Shown: positions 56,253 to 64,000 of the stretch, in pieces
Layout: each line of letters begins with the position of its first letter
Position numbering within the stretch: position 1 is the stretch's first letter
From: Ferrimonas balearica
GTDB taxonomy: Bacteria > Pseudomonadota > Gammaproteobacteria > Enterobacterales > Shewanellaceae
Assembly: GCF_019802085.1 (NCBI RefSeq)
Contig: NZ_JAHVHV010000001.1
Coordinates: 62,001-126,000 of the forward strand
Length of the DNA: 64,000 nucleotides
Reading direction: 5' to 3'
Program-made: the position numbers and the translations under genes
Notes under the pieces: generated by a model
Seen by the model: the letters and a program-made list of their open reading frames with translations, nothing else
Told to the model about the DNA's origin: nothing
Database searches by the model: none

Positions 56253-56857
56253 GGCAACTCGTAACGGCCCAGGATCAGGGCCACGGTGTCCGCCACCAGG
56301 GCGGCGCGGGCCTCGGGGGGCGGCGCCGGTACGTGGGCCAACAGCTGCGGCCAGAGGGCGAAGGTCTTCAGCAGTCCGTAGAACTGGTGGGCCACCACCT
56401 TGGGGTCCCCCGGGGCTAACCGGCCGTCCGCCATTGCCGCGGCAAACCATGCGCTGGCCCCATCTTCACTCTGCTCAAAGCGGGCCATCGCCGCCTGGGC
56501 CAGCTCCGGGCTGCGCATGTACTCCCCCATCACCGAACGGGCCAGGCCGATGTAGCCGGGGGCCGCCATCAGATCCAACTTCTTCACGGCCAGGGCGCTG
56601 AGCTGCTCCGCCAGCGGGGCGTCGGGACGGTACTCCAGGGCATCATCCTGCTGCCAGAGGCACTCGGTGATCTGGCCAAACAGCGCTTCTTTGTTGGCAA
56701 AGTGGTTGTACAGGGTGCGCTTGGACACCTCGGCCCGGGCGCTGATCCCATCCATGCTGGCGCCCTGAAATCCCTTCTCCTCGAACTCCAATCGGGCGGC
56801 AGCCAGGATGGCCGCGCGCTTTTGCTCGCTGCGGGTGGGGCGGGGTGATTGGGACAT
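56249..56857 (-). CDS. TetR family transcriptional regulator
   Basis: 202 residues from the ATG at 56857; an AGGA lies 8 bases upstream, and earlier in-frame codons lie in the operator region. The helix-turn-helix is GFQGASMDGISARAEVSKRTLYNHFANKEALFGQI. The C-terminal domain is helical and likely binds a hydrophobic ligand. It is divergent from the MBL-fold gene and its promoter overlaps a palindrome, so it probably represses itself and that gene. It converges on the amidohydrolase. Confidence 0.9.
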   Translation of the reverse strand: MSQSPRPTRSEQKRAAILAAARLEFEEKGFQGASMDGISARAEVSKRTLYNHFANKEALFGQITECLWQQDDALEYRPDAPLAEQLSALAVKKLDLMAAPGYIGLARSVMGEYMRSPELAQAAMARFEQSEDGASAWFAAAMADGRLAPGDPKVVAHQFYGLLKTFALWPQLLAHVPAPPPEARAALVADTVALILGRYELP

Positions 56858-56886
56858 GGGGCAATCCTGTGGGTAATGATGAGGCC

Positions 56887-56949
56887 ATTTTACACTGGTG
56901 GGTTTACTTTTCAAAAATTCAAAGTAAACTGCACCGAGTAGTTTACTTT
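56887..56949. promoter_or_regulatory. TetR operator region between divergent promoters
   Basis: Palindrome GTTTACTTT (56902-56910) and AAAGTAAAC (56921-56929) with a third copy, GTTTACTTT, at 56941-56949. A minus-strand promoter TTGAAA-N16-TAAAAT (-35 at 56914-56909, -10 at 56892-56887) overlaps the palindrome, so bound repressor would shut off the regulator itself. Confidence 0.75.
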
Positions 56950-56966
56950 TGTTCCCCGGGGGAGTC

Positions 56967-58067
56967 ATGAAATCAGGTGCCAAGCTCGCCCTGCTGTTCA
57001 CTGGAGTCGTCATCATGTCCTTATCCGTTTTCTCCTGCGCCCAGACCCCGAAGCGGGACTGGGGATCTGATCAGTTCCGCGAGGGGCGTTTCCACAACGC
57101 CGACGCCACCGCCACCGCCGGCGGCAACATGGGACGGGTGCTCTACCGCTTCCTATTTGAGAAGCGGGTGGACCCGGTGCCCCAGGCCCCCATCCCGGTT
57201 CAACCCTTGGATCGGACCAAGCTGGATGAACAAAGTGGCGATCTGGCGGTGCGTCTGGGCCACTCCACGGTGCTGCTGCGTCTCTCTGGCCAGTATTTCC
57301 TGACCGATCCTGTGTTCGGCGAGCGCGCCTCCCCGGTGCAGTGGGCCGGCCCCAAGCGTTTCCACGACAGCCCCATCCCCCTGGAGGGCCTGCCCACCCT
57401 GGCCGGGGTGATCCTCTCTCACGATCACTACGACCACCTGGACAAGGCCACCGCCCTGGCCCTGGCCGAGCGGGGTACCCCCTTCTACGCCCCCCTGGGG
57501 GTCGGCCAGCGCCTGGTGCGCTGGGGCGTGGACCCGGCGCAGGTCACCGAACTGGATTGGTGGCAGAGCGTCCAGGTGGGCTCGGTCAAGCTGGTGGCCA
57601 CCCCAGCTCAGCACTTCTCCGGGCGCAGCCTGAGCGACAGCAACCGCACCCTGTGGGCGTCCTGGGCGCTGCTGGGGGAGGAGAGCCGGGTGTTCTTCAG
57701 TGGCGACAGCGGTTACTTCGATGGCTTCGCCGAGATTGGCCGCCGCTTCGGGCCCTTTGATCTGACCCTGGTGGAGACCGGCGCCTACGACGAGGATTGG
57801 CCGGACATCCACATGAGCCCGGAGCAGAGCGTGCAGGCGCACCGGGACCTTAACGGCCGGGTGATGATCCCCATTCACAACTCCACCTTCGACCTGGCGC
57901 TGCACGCCTGGTACGAGCCGATGGAGCGGGCGCTGGCGGAAGCGGCCCGGGACCAGCAGGTGCTGAGCCTGCCGATGATCGGTGAGCCCCTGACCCTGGG
58001 CAGCGCCCCGCAGATCAGCCACTGGTGGCGGGCCCCCGAGGGGGAGTGGGCGCTGAGCCAGCCCTAA
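56967..58067 (+). CDS. MBL-fold metal-dependent hydrolase, predicted lipoprotein
   Basis: 366 residues from the ATG at 56967, with GGGGGAG upstream; six extra codons 5' are possible. The signal peptide ends in lipobox VFSC (Cys about 24). The metallo-beta-lactamase motif is ILSHDHYDHLD, with later ligands in TPAQHFSGR, FFSGDSGYFDGF and IPIHNSTFDL. This is the UlaG/NAPE-PLD-like branch, whose members cleave phosphodiesters or lactones. Divergent from and probably controlled by the TetR gene. The stop codon overlaps that of the bufC1 gene. Confidence 0.87.
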   Translation: MKSGAKLALLFTGVVIMSLSVFSCAQTPKRDWGSDQFREGRFHNADATATAGGNMGRVLYRFLFEKRVDPVPQAPIPVQPLDRTKLDEQSGDLAVRLGHSTVLLRLSGQYFLTDPVFGERASPVQWAGPKRFHDSPIPLEGLPTLAGVILSHDHYDHLDKATALALAERGTPFYAPLGVGQRLVRWGVDPAQVTELDWWQSVQVGSVKLVATPAQHFSGRSLSDSNRTLWASWALLGEESRVFFSGDSGYFDGFAEIGRRFGPFDLTLVETGAYDEDWPDIHMSPEQSVQAHRDLNGRVMIPIHNSTFDLALHAWYEPMERALAEAARDQQVLSLPMIGEPLTLGSAPQISHWWRAPEGEWALSQP

Positions 58068-58759
58068 GGGACGGACACCAGCCAACCTCGCGCCAGGGCC
58101 TGGGCCAGGGTGTCGGGGTGGGGCAGGGGGGCCTGAAGCGGCTCGCGCACCCAGCGCAGCCAGGGCCAGATGGTCGCCTCCTCCTCGGCCAGGCCCACCG
58201 CCTCCGGCGCTGGCCACAGGGCCCAGTGCCGGCGGGGGCCGGGACAGATGGTCAGCTCTTCGGTGGCCTGCCCCTCCCGCAGCCCCTTGAGGGTGCGGTG
58301 GATGGCGTCGATGGGGTAGCGGGAGCTCACCACCGTCAGGGCCGGCTGAGCACGCCAGGGGCAGGGACGTTTGGGTGCCTGCAGCCACCGGAAGCAGGCC
58401 TCGGCGCAAAGCGGCGCCAGCGCCGGACTGTGGTAGGCCCGGTGCCAGCCCCACTCGAAGCGCAGCAGCGCCGGCAGGAAGGGGTAGTCGGACAGCAGGG
58501 CGCTGGATTGGGGCTGGGCCAGCAGCCAGGGCAGGAAGGCCTCGCCGGTGCGGTTGAGATCCCGCTGACTGGGCTGGGCCCGGGTGAAATGCCAGGCCAG
58601 GGTGGTCATCAGGGATTCCCCCAGCAGCTGCTCCGTCATGGGGAAAGTCAGCTGCACCGCCCGGGCGCGGGCCCCCTCGCGGTTGGCCCGGTAGATGGCC
58701 TGGGCCTTGGCCAGGCGAGGATCTTCGCCATCATCGGGCAGCGTCAGGGGGTCTCTCAT
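58064..58759 (-). CDS. bufC1: DUF2063 protein, partner of the MNIO enzyme (BufC/HvfC type)
   Basis: 231 residues. The N-terminal DUF2063 domain has LAKAQAIYRANREGARARAVQLTFPMTEQLLGE and, near 80-115, LLSDYPFLPALLRFEWGWHRAYHS; the second half is more variable. Such proteins bind the DUF692 oxygenase and the precursor leader to present it (family knowledge). Its ATG overlaps the stop of the DUF692 gene by 4 bases and its TAG overlaps the stop of the convergent MBL-fold gene. It is the third gene of the bufferin-type operon. Confidence 0.85.
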   Translation of the reverse strand: MRDPLTLPDDGEDPRLAKAQAIYRANREGARARAVQLTFPMTEQLLGESLMTTLAWHFTRAQPSQRDLNRTGEAFLPWLLAQPQSSALLSDYPFLPALLRFEWGWHRAYHSPALAPLCAEACFRWLQAPKRPCPWRAQPALTVVSSRYPIDAIHRTLKGLREGQATEELTICPGPRRHWALWPAPEAVGLAEEEATIWPWLRWVREPLQAPLPHPDTLAQALARGWLVSVP

Positions 58760-59583
58760 GCCACCACCTGCGCCTGCAGCAACCAGCGCTGGGCCCGCTG
58801 GGCCTCATCCAGCAAGCGGGGCAGGGGCGGCAAATTGTTGTCCCACTCGATGATGGTGGGGTGGCAACCCACCGTCTTGAGGCAGTGTCGATAGAGCACC
58901 CACACCGGTTCGGCCACCTCGGCGCCGTGGCTGTCCACCAGCAGGGGCGCGTTTTGGTGGTGTCCTGCCAGGTGGTACTGGCGCACCGCGGACAGGGGGT
59001 AGCTGGCCAGCAGGGTGTAAGGGTCCGACTCCAGGTTGTGGGCGGTGACGTAGAGGTTGTTCACATCCAGCAGCAGGCCGACTCCGGTCTGCGCCACCAG
59101 CTCCTGGCACAGGGCTCCCTCCTCCAGTTCGTCATCCGGGTAGCGCAGGTAGCGGGAGACGTTCTCCAGCAACAAAGGCACCGGCAAGGCCGCCTGCAGG
59201 GCCGCCACCTTGGCCACCAGGCCGGGCAGGAAGCGTTTTTGGTAGTTCAGCGGCAACAGGTCATGGACAAAGCCGTGGGGGGTCTGGCTGAGGCTCAGGT
59301 GATCGGACACCGTGACGGCGTTCAGCTCCCTGGCCATCCGGGCCACCCGGGCGAGGTAATCCGTTTCCAGCGGGGTGTCGGAGCCGATGGAGAAGCCCAC
59401 GCAGTGCAGCAGCACCGGGTAGCGCTCCGCCAGGGCCCGCAGCTTGGCGTAATGGGGGCCCCGCAGGGCCAGGAAGTTGTCCGCCAGGACTTCGATAAAG
59501 GGCAGTTGAGGGGGCCGCGCCAGCAGGGTCTCCAGGTGGCTTTCCCGGAGGCTGATGCTGGCGCCGGCCAACAGGGCGCTCAT
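58756..59583 (-). CDS. bufB1: DUF692 family multinuclear non-heme iron oxygenase (MNIO), bufferin maturase type
   Basis: 275 residues of a TIM-barrel fold. LEVLADNF-like, LLHCVGFSIGSD, VSDHLSLS, LLLENVSRYL and LLLDVNNLYVTAHN, with HLAGHH and the late IIEWDNNLP, carry the His/Glu/Asp/Asn ligands for the iron cluster. MNIO enzymes modify cysteines of ribosomally made peptides, forming oxazolone-thioamide or thiooxazole groups. Here the substrate is presumably the small precursor two bases upstream. It overlaps the DUF2063 gene by 4 bases. Confidence 0.92.
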   Translation of the reverse strand: MSALLAGASISLRESHLETLLARPPQLPFIEVLADNFLALRGPHYAKLRALAERYPVLLHCVGFSIGSDTPLETDYLARVARMARELNAVTVSDHLSLSQTPHGFVHDLLPLNYQKRFLPGLVAKVAALQAALPVPLLLENVSRYLRYPDDELEEGALCQELVAQTGVGLLLDVNNLYVTAHNLESDPYTLLASYPLSAVRQYHLAGHHQNAPLLVDSHGAEVAEPVWVLYRHCLKTVGCHPTIIEWDNNLPPLPRLLDEAQRAQRWLLQAQVVA

Positions 59584-59585
59584 CC

Positions 59586-59876
59586 TTACGCGTCTTTCGC
59601 GGGCTTGACCTTGGCGACGGTGCCACCGAGCTTCTTACAGGTGCCTTCGGGCACGTACACCCACTCATTGGGGTCGTTGTCCATCTTGGCCTGACCGGCA
59701 CAGCCGTGGCTGCCGTCCAGGGAACCGCAATCGTTCATCCCCTTCTTGGCCACACCGGCGCACTTTTCCCAGGCTTTGGGTTGATCCGGTACCGCCAAGG
59801 CCTGGCTGGTGGCCAGGGTAAAACTGGCCACCATAATGCCGGCCAGGGTGGAACTCATCGAGAGGGGCTTTGCCAT
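59586..59876 (-). CDS. bufA1: DUF2282 family bufferin-type RiPP precursor
   Basis: 96 residues from the ATG at 59876 with GGAG eight bases upstream. A signal peptide ends near residue 28 (SQALA). The mature part carries four cysteines at 39, 50, 59 and 80, in [29 protein letters not shown] and [14 protein letters not shown], the DUF2282 pattern. These are precursors of modified copper-binding peptides called bufferins, exported before or after modification. No EGKCG motif is present. First gene of the operon, two bases before the DUF692 gene. Metal specificity unknown. Confidence 0.88.
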   Translation of the reverse strand: MAKPLSMSSTLAGIMVASFTLATSQALAVPDQPKAWEKCAGVAKKGMNDCGSLDGSHGCAGQAKMDNDPNEWVYVPEGTCKKLGGTVAKVKPAKDA

Positions 59877-59902
59877 AACGTCGTCTCCGTTTTGAAGGGC
59901 AA

Positions 59903-59930
59903 AGACAAAGATAGGGACGGGGCCGGTTCC
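59903..59930 (-). promoter_or_regulatory. Possible ECF-type promoter of the bufferin operon
   Basis: Minus strand: GGAACC (59930-59925) and GTCT (59906-59903) 18 bp apart, similar to extracytoplasmic-function sigma promoters, though the spacing is a base or two longer than the RpoE type. A start near 59895 would leave a short leader. Confidence 0.28.
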
Positions 59931-60064
59931 CTTGCGTCCCGGCTGATAACGATTTGTTTGAGCCCACAATCGATTGGCTATATATCATGCGATCCGCTGG
60001 TGGCCAGCGGCCCCTCCCGGGTATCATCTTCCCTTTAGGCGATAAGAAATCACAAGGAAAGACA

Positions 60065-62725
60065 ATGCCTTCAGGGAAGATTGCCGGCCTGTTGCTGGCC
60101 CTTATGCTGCTGAGCCGACCGCTGGGGGCCGAGCCCCTGGCCTGGCCCGAGGTGGCCTACGACCCGGCCATCCCCACGGTGGCCGAGGTGCTGGGGTACC
60201 CGGTGGGGGCGCGGATCTCCACCCCGGCCCAGGCCCGACGCTATTTCGACGCCCTGGTGGCCGCGGCCCCTAACCGCATCCGCCTGGTGGAGTACGCCCA
60301 GAGTTGGGAGGGCCGCCCGCTCTACTACACGGTGATCGGCACCCCGGAACGGCTGGCGGACCTGACCGGCTTTGCCGCCGACATGCAGGCCCTGGCGGAT
60401 CCCCGTCAAACCGACGAAGCCCAGGCCGAGGCGCTGATCGGCCGCCTGCCCGCCTCGCTGTGGCTGGGCTACGCGGTGCACGGCAACGAGATCAGCGGCA
60501 CCGACGCGGCCATGCTCACCGCCTATCACCTGCTGGCGGCCCAAGACCATCCCATGACGCAGACCATCCTGGCGGACAGCCTGGTGTTTATCGACCCGCT
60601 GCAAAACCCCGATGGCCGTGCCCGCTTCACCAGCCGCTACTACGCCACCGTGGGTCTGGCCCCCTCCGACGACCGGCTCAGCGCCGAGCACAACGAGCCC
60701 TGGCCCCGTGGGCGCACCAACCACTACCTGTTCGACATGAACCGGGACTGGCTGGCCCAGACTCAGCCGGAGACCCGGGGGCGGATCGCCGTCCTCAACC
60801 ACTACCTGCCCCTGGTGGTGATCGACCTGCACGAGATGGGGGGCGACGAAAGCTATTACTTCGCCCCGCCGGCCCAGCCCTTAAACCCCCACATGAGCCC
60901 AACCCAGCTGGCCAACATCGGCGCCATCGGTCGCAACCACGGCCGCCACTTCGACGCCTTCGGCTTCGACTACTTCACCCGTGAGGTGTTCGACGCCTTC
61001 TACCCCGGCTACGGCGACAGCTGGCCGGTGTTCTACGGTGCCGCCGCCTCCACCTACGAGGTGGGCTCGGCCCGGGGCCACCACTTCCGCCGCCGCACCG
61101 GGGAGCAGTTGACCTACGCCGACACCGTGCTGCAACACTTTGTCGCCTCCCTCTCCACCGCCGAGGCGGTGGCGGCCCAGCGCCAGAAACTGCTGAGGGA
61201 CTTCCACCAGTACCAGAGGGACGCCATCGCCGCCGGCCGATCGGACTCCGAGCGTCTGGTGATCCTGCCCCCGCAATCCGACCGGGCCGGTCAGCACCGG
61301 CTGGCCACCCTGATGGCCCGCCACGGGGTCGAGGTGCACCGGGCCAGCCAGGACTTTCGTGCCTGCGGCCAGGACCACCCGGCGGGCAGCGTGCTCATCG
61401 ATCTGGCCCAGCCCCGGGGCCGTTTCGCCAAGACCACCCTCACCGAGCAGGTGGCCATGGACGCCGAGTTCGTCGCCGAGCAGGAGCGGCGCCGGGCCCG
61501 CCGACTGGACAACGAGATCTACGACGTCACCGGCTGGTCGCTGCCACTGATGTTCAACCTGGACGTGGCCCGCTGCAACCGCGTGCCCAAGGTGGCCACC
61601 ACGGCGGTGACCGACGCCACCCCCCTGGTGGGGGAGGTGGTGAATCCTGAGGCCAGCGTGGCCTTTTTGGTGCCCTGGCAGGACATGGCCGCCGGACGCT
61701 TCCTGGCGGCGGCCCTGCAGCGGGGCTTGACGGTCAAAAGCGCGGAGAAGGCGTTCACCCTGGAGGGGGGGCAGGGTTTCGGCGCCGGCACCCTCATCCT
61801 GGAGCGCCGTCGCAACGGCGAGGACCTTGCGGCGCAGGTTCAGGCCCTGGCCCGGCAAACCGGCGCCCGGGTCCTGGGGGTGGACACCAGCTGGGTGGTG
61901 GCGGGGCCGAGCTTTGGCAGCGGCCACACCCCCACTCTGATGGCCCCCAAGATCGCCCTGGCCTGGGACGAGCCGACCGAGGATCTCAGCGCCGGCAACA
62001 CCCGGTTTGTCATCGAGCGCCAGCTGGGCTACCCGGTTACCGCCATCCGCACCACCACCCTGGCCTCGGCGGACCTGTCCGGCTACCAGGTGCTGGTGCT
62101 GCCCAGCGGCGACTACGCCGAGCACCTGGATCCCGAGCGACTGACCGCCTGGATGGAGCGCGGAGGGGTGCTGATCACCCTGGGGGAGGCCACCGTGTTC
62201 GCCGCCGACAGCGGCCTGTTGGCCACCCGCCTGGAGTCCGCCCTGGCCCCGCAAGGGGCGGCCGAGCCCGACGCCGAGAACGAGCCCGAGGTGACCCGGG
62301 CCCCGGGCAGCCAACTGGCCAGCGCCGACGCCCTGGCCGAGGCGGTTCAGGCCGGGCAGAGCGAGCCGGACCATGTGGCCGGGGTCTTGGCCCGGGTCAG
62401 CGTGGACACCGAGCACTGGCTTACCGCCGGGGTGAAACCCGAGCTTATCGCCCTGGTGGAGGGCAATGACATCTTCGCCCCCCTGACGCTGGAACACGGC
62501 CGCAACCTGGCCTGGTTTAACGACGCCGATACCCTGCTGGCCAGTGGCCACCTGTGGCAGGAGAACCGTGAACAGCTGGCCTACAAACCCTTCCTGCTTC
62601 AGCAGGGCCACGGCAAGGGGATGGTGATTGGCTTTACCCAGGCGCCCACCACCCGGGCCTACCTCGAGGGCCTGAACCTCTTGTTCACCAATACCCTGCT
62701 GCGCAGCCCCGCCCACACCCGTTGA
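60065..62725 (+). CDS. Exported M14 zinc carboxypeptidase-family protein with C-terminal amidotransferase-like domain
   Basis: 886 residues from the ATG at 60065 with CAAGGAAAG upstream; earlier frame is non-coding. A signal peptide ends near residue 20 (LGAEP). The M14 domain has the zinc ligands H139 and E142 in YAVHGNEISGTD and H256 in VVIDLHEMGGDESYYF, plus STYEVGSARGHHF for the catalytic Glu. The second half (about 540-880) has QVLVLPSGDYAEHLD and ALVEGNDIFAPLTLE, like a glutamine-amidotransferase fold seen in this M14 subgroup. Periplasmic; substrate unknown. Divergent from the bufferin operon. Confidence 0.87.
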   Translation: MPSGKIAGLLLALMLLSRPLGAEPLAWPEVAYDPAIPTVAEVLGYPVGARISTPAQARRYFDALVAAAPNRIRLVEYAQSWEGRPLYYTVIGTPERLADLTGFAADMQALADPRQTDEAQAEALIGRLPASLWLGYAVHGNEISGTDAAMLTAYHLLAAQDHPMTQTILADSLVFIDPLQNPDGRARFTSRYYATVGLAPSDDRLSAEHNEPWPRGRTNHYLFDMNRDWLAQTQPETRGRIAVLNHYLPLVVIDLHEMGGDESYYFAPPAQPLNPHMSPTQLANIGAIGRNHGRHFDAFGFDYFTREVFDAFYPGYGDSWPVFYGAAASTYEVGSARGHHFRRRTGEQLTYADTVLQHFVASLSTAEAVAAQRQKLLRDFHQYQRDAIAAGRSDSERLVILPPQSDRAGQHRLATLMARHGVEVHRASQDFRACGQDHPAGSVLIDLAQPRGRFAKTTLTEQVAMDAEFVAEQERRRARRLDNEIYDVTGWSLPLMFNLDVARCNRVPKVATTAVTDATPLVGEVVNPEASVAFLVPWQDMAAGRFLAAALQRGLTVKSAEKAFTLEGGQGFGAGTLILERRRNGEDLAAQVQALARQTGARVLGVDTSWVVAGPSFGSGHTPTLMAPKIALAWDEPTEDLSAGNTRFVIERQLGYPVTAIRTTTLASADLSGYQVLVLPSGDYAEHLDPERLTAWMERGGVLITLGEATVFAADSGLLATRLESALAPQGAAEPDAENEPEVTRAPGSQLASADALAEAVQAGQSEPDHVAGVLARVSVDTEHWLTAGVKPELIALVEGNDIFAPLTLEHGRNLAWFNDADTLLASGHLWQENREQLAYKPFLLQQGHGKGMVIGFTQAPTTRAYLEGLNLLFTNTLLRSPAHTR

Positions 62726-62730
62726 CCCTG

Positions 62731-62757
62731 CCGACGGGGCGCAAAGCGCCCCGTCGG
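62731..62757 (+). terminator. M14 gene hairpin terminator
   Basis: Perfect 12-bp stem CCGACGGGGCGC/GCGCCCCGTCGG with an AAA loop; weak T-run. Confidence 0.6.
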
Positions 62758-62797
62758 ACTATCTTTGTTACACGACCGGCTCATTGGGAGAGACGAT

Positions 62798-63571
62798 ATG
62801 CGTTCTGTGGTCCCCTTGTTCGCCGTACTCTGGTTGGCCGCCTGCGGAGGCGGCGACTCCGATCTCGAGACCCGCCCTAACAGCGTTGAGCGTCAGGCGC
62901 GGGTCAGCGTCTTTAACTTCTCCGAAAGGCCCATCTCCGCCGTTCCGGCCAGCTTCGTCGATGTGGAGGCGCTGGTGGACATCCAGGATGAGAGTCAGGA
63001 CCTGTCGAGCAACCTGGGCTACCTCTTTATCGATAACGCCAATCTCCGCTGGTTCCAGATCTACCTGGGCAGCACGGTGCCGGCCCCGGAGCCAGTGGTG
63101 AGCACCTACCGGCTGAGGGACAGCAACAGCCGGGTGCAGCTGGCCCAGTTGCAGGTGGAGGTGGAGCACGTCGGCCACTACTGGTTGTTCGCCACCGGGG
63201 TGCACCAGGACAACGTGGTTCTGCAGCAGTTCACCGCCAACAACCTCCTGCCACCGCCGGGCCATGTGGCGATGCAGCTGTTCCAGGGGGACGGCCGCCA
63301 GAGCGCCCGACGATTGGATCTCTACATCGACCGTCAGCTGCGTTTCGCCGACGTGCCCTGGGGCAGCCTCAGTGCGGTGATGACCCTGACTCTGGAGGAG
63401 GCCAACGGCGAAGTGGACATCCTGGAGGCGGGAACCGAGCCCAGTTTCGACCAGCCTCTACGCCACCTCTGGCACAGCAACTCCCTGGGGCTCTCCGGCG
63501 ATCAGCGCTACCTGCTGGCCACGGTCAACGACAGCAGTGGCAAGCTGACCCTCTTTGTCCATGGCTACTGA
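62798..63571 (+). CDS. Hypothetical lipoprotein, beta-rich
   Basis: 257 residues from the ATG at 62798 with GGGAG upstream. The signal peptide ends in lipobox LAAC (Cys about 16), followed by a GGGDS linker. The rest is mostly beta: two likely repeats, around VSVFNFSERPISAVPASFVDVEALVDI and VAMQLFQGDGRQSARRLDLYIDRQLRF, resemble DUF4397-type sandwich modules (weak). No catalytic residues are evident. It is downstream of the M14 gene after a hairpin and may share expression by readthrough. Confidence 0.7.
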   Translation: MRSVVPLFAVLWLAACGGGDSDLETRPNSVERQARVSVFNFSERPISAVPASFVDVEALVDIQDESQDLSSNLGYLFIDNANLRWFQIYLGSTVPAPEPVVSTYRLRDSNSRVQLAQLQVEVEHVGHYWLFATGVHQDNVVLQQFTANNLLPPPGHVAMQLFQGDGRQSARRLDLYIDRQLRFADVPWGSLSAVMTLTLEEANGEVDILEAGTEPSFDQPLRHLWHSNSLGLSGDQRYLLATVNDSSGKLTLFVHGY

Positions 63572-63590
63572 GCCGGGCATCGGCCCAAAA

Positions 63591-63616
63591 AAAAGCCGCC
63601 CATCGGGGCGGCTTTT
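63591..63616. terminator. Bidirectional terminator between lipoprotein gene and pepD
   Basis: Stem AAAAGCCGCCC/GGGCGGCTTTT with an ATCG loop; A8 on the left and T5 on the right serve both strands. Confidence 0.9.
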
Positions 63617-63636
63617 TGCGCAAAGCGACAAACGGA

Positions 63637-64000
63637 TTATTTGGCCGGAATGGCCTTGAGCACCGCCAGTAGCAGCTGCCAGTACTTCTCCACCGAGGCG
63701 ATCTCCACCTTCTCGTCCGGGGAGTGGGGGAAGCGGATGGTGGGGCCGATGGAGACCATGTCCAGCTTGGGATAGGGCTCCTTGAACAGGCCACACTCCA
63801 GACCGGCGTGGATCACCTGGATGTTGGGCAGTTTGCCGAACAGGCCCTGGTAGGTCTCGCGCACCACCGCCATGATGGGGGAGCTGGGGTCCGGCTGCCA
63901 GCCCGGGTAGGCGCCGCTGATGGTCACCTCGGCACCGGACAGGGCGCCCAGGGCCTGGATCATGTTCTCCACCATGCTGCGACCGGAGTCGACGGTGGAG
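63637..64000 (-). CDS. pepD: Aminoacyl-histidine dipeptidase PepD (C-terminal part)
   Basis: About 121 C-terminal residues; the gene continues past the window end. The segment STVDSGRSMVENMIQALG, GAYPGWQPDPSSPIM, NIQVIHAGLECGLFKEPYPKLDMVSIGPTIRFPHSPDE is that of PepD (M20C), with the His of VIHAGLECG binding the zinc pair. It splits Xaa-His dipeptides such as carnosine and Cys-Gly. The frame is intact to the edge. Confidence 0.93.
   Translation of the reverse strand, partial: STVDSGRSMVENMIQALGALSGAEVTISGAYPGWQPDPSSPIMAVVRETYQGLFGKLPNIQVIHAGLECGLFKEPYPKLDMVSIGPTIRFPHSPDEKVEIASVEKYWQLLLAVLKAIPAK

Noticed and set aside
60881-62716. 611-codon open frame opposite the M14 gene
   Set aside because: Shadow composition; the M14 zinc motifs on the plus strand are convincing.

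Overview
This window is a GC-rich (above 60 percent by eye) chromosomal segment of a facultatively anaerobic, motile, probably marine gammaproteobacterium. The order nlpD-rpoS-mutS-recA-recX-alaS-lysC-csrA-tRNA(Ser)-tRNA(Arg) array is a conserved gammaproteobacterial core block. Na+-NQR, a Na+-type oxaloacetate decarboxylase and PomA/PomB-type stators point to the Alteromonadales/Aeromonadales side, and Ferrimonas/Shewanella relatives fit best (inference; no search was run).

Layout. 1-10.8 kb: NlpD C-terminus, stress sigma factor, mismatch repair, SOS recombinase (textbook LexA-controlled promoter), alanyl-tRNA synthetase, aspartokinase, CsrA, one tRNA-Ser and five tRNA-Arg. 10.9-14.3 kb: oxaloacetate decarboxylase operon oadGAB behind two operator-like dyads. 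14.3-22.8 kb: small envelope proteins, NsrR, a YqaA-type membrane protein, an M16 protease lipoprotein, GshA, an amino-acid exporter, a transglycosylase-like lipoprotein and a DUF952 protein; a probable small RNA lies at about 21.63-21.75 kb. 22.9-25.9 kb: xseB-ispA-dxs (isoprenoid precursors), divergent from pomAB, which has a sigma-28 promoter. 28-33 kb: thiI, aroG, panE, a VanZ-like protein, yajQ and an NTF2-like protein. 33-38.4 kb, minus strand: diguanylate cyclase, AmpG, DUF4156 lipoprotein, periplasmic cyclophilin, YajG and RlmG. 38.4-43 kb: alkB, bolA, a 2-oxoacid-type TRAP transporter with a lipobox in its binding protein, and luxS. 43.5-50.7 kb: the nqrABCDEF-apbE-nqrM operon. 50.8-54.1 kb: a chemoreceptor (sigma-28 promoter) and dinB (LexA box). 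54.2-64 kb: a small membrane protein under a perfect FNR-type site, an amidohydrolase, a TetR regulator divergent from a metallo-beta-lactamase-fold lipoprotein, a bufferin-type RiPP operon (DUF2282 precursor, DUF692/MNIO enzyme, DUF2063 partner), an M14 peptidase, a lipoprotein of unknown function and the 3' end of pepD.

How it fits together: NQR (pump), OadGAB (decarboxylation-driven pump), the TRAP importer (normally Na+-coupled) and PomAB (Na+-driven rotation) form a sodium-motive-force economy. Regulatory sites readable in the DNA (LexA x2, sigma-28 x2, CRP-type and FNR-type sites in identical promoter geometry, a TetR palindrome, GntR-like dyads) assign many genes to SOS, motility or anaerobic/carbon control. 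The most interesting items are the bufferin-type operon, the sRNA candidate and the unknown membrane protein under the FNR-type site. No IS elements, prophage or CRISPR arrays are seen.
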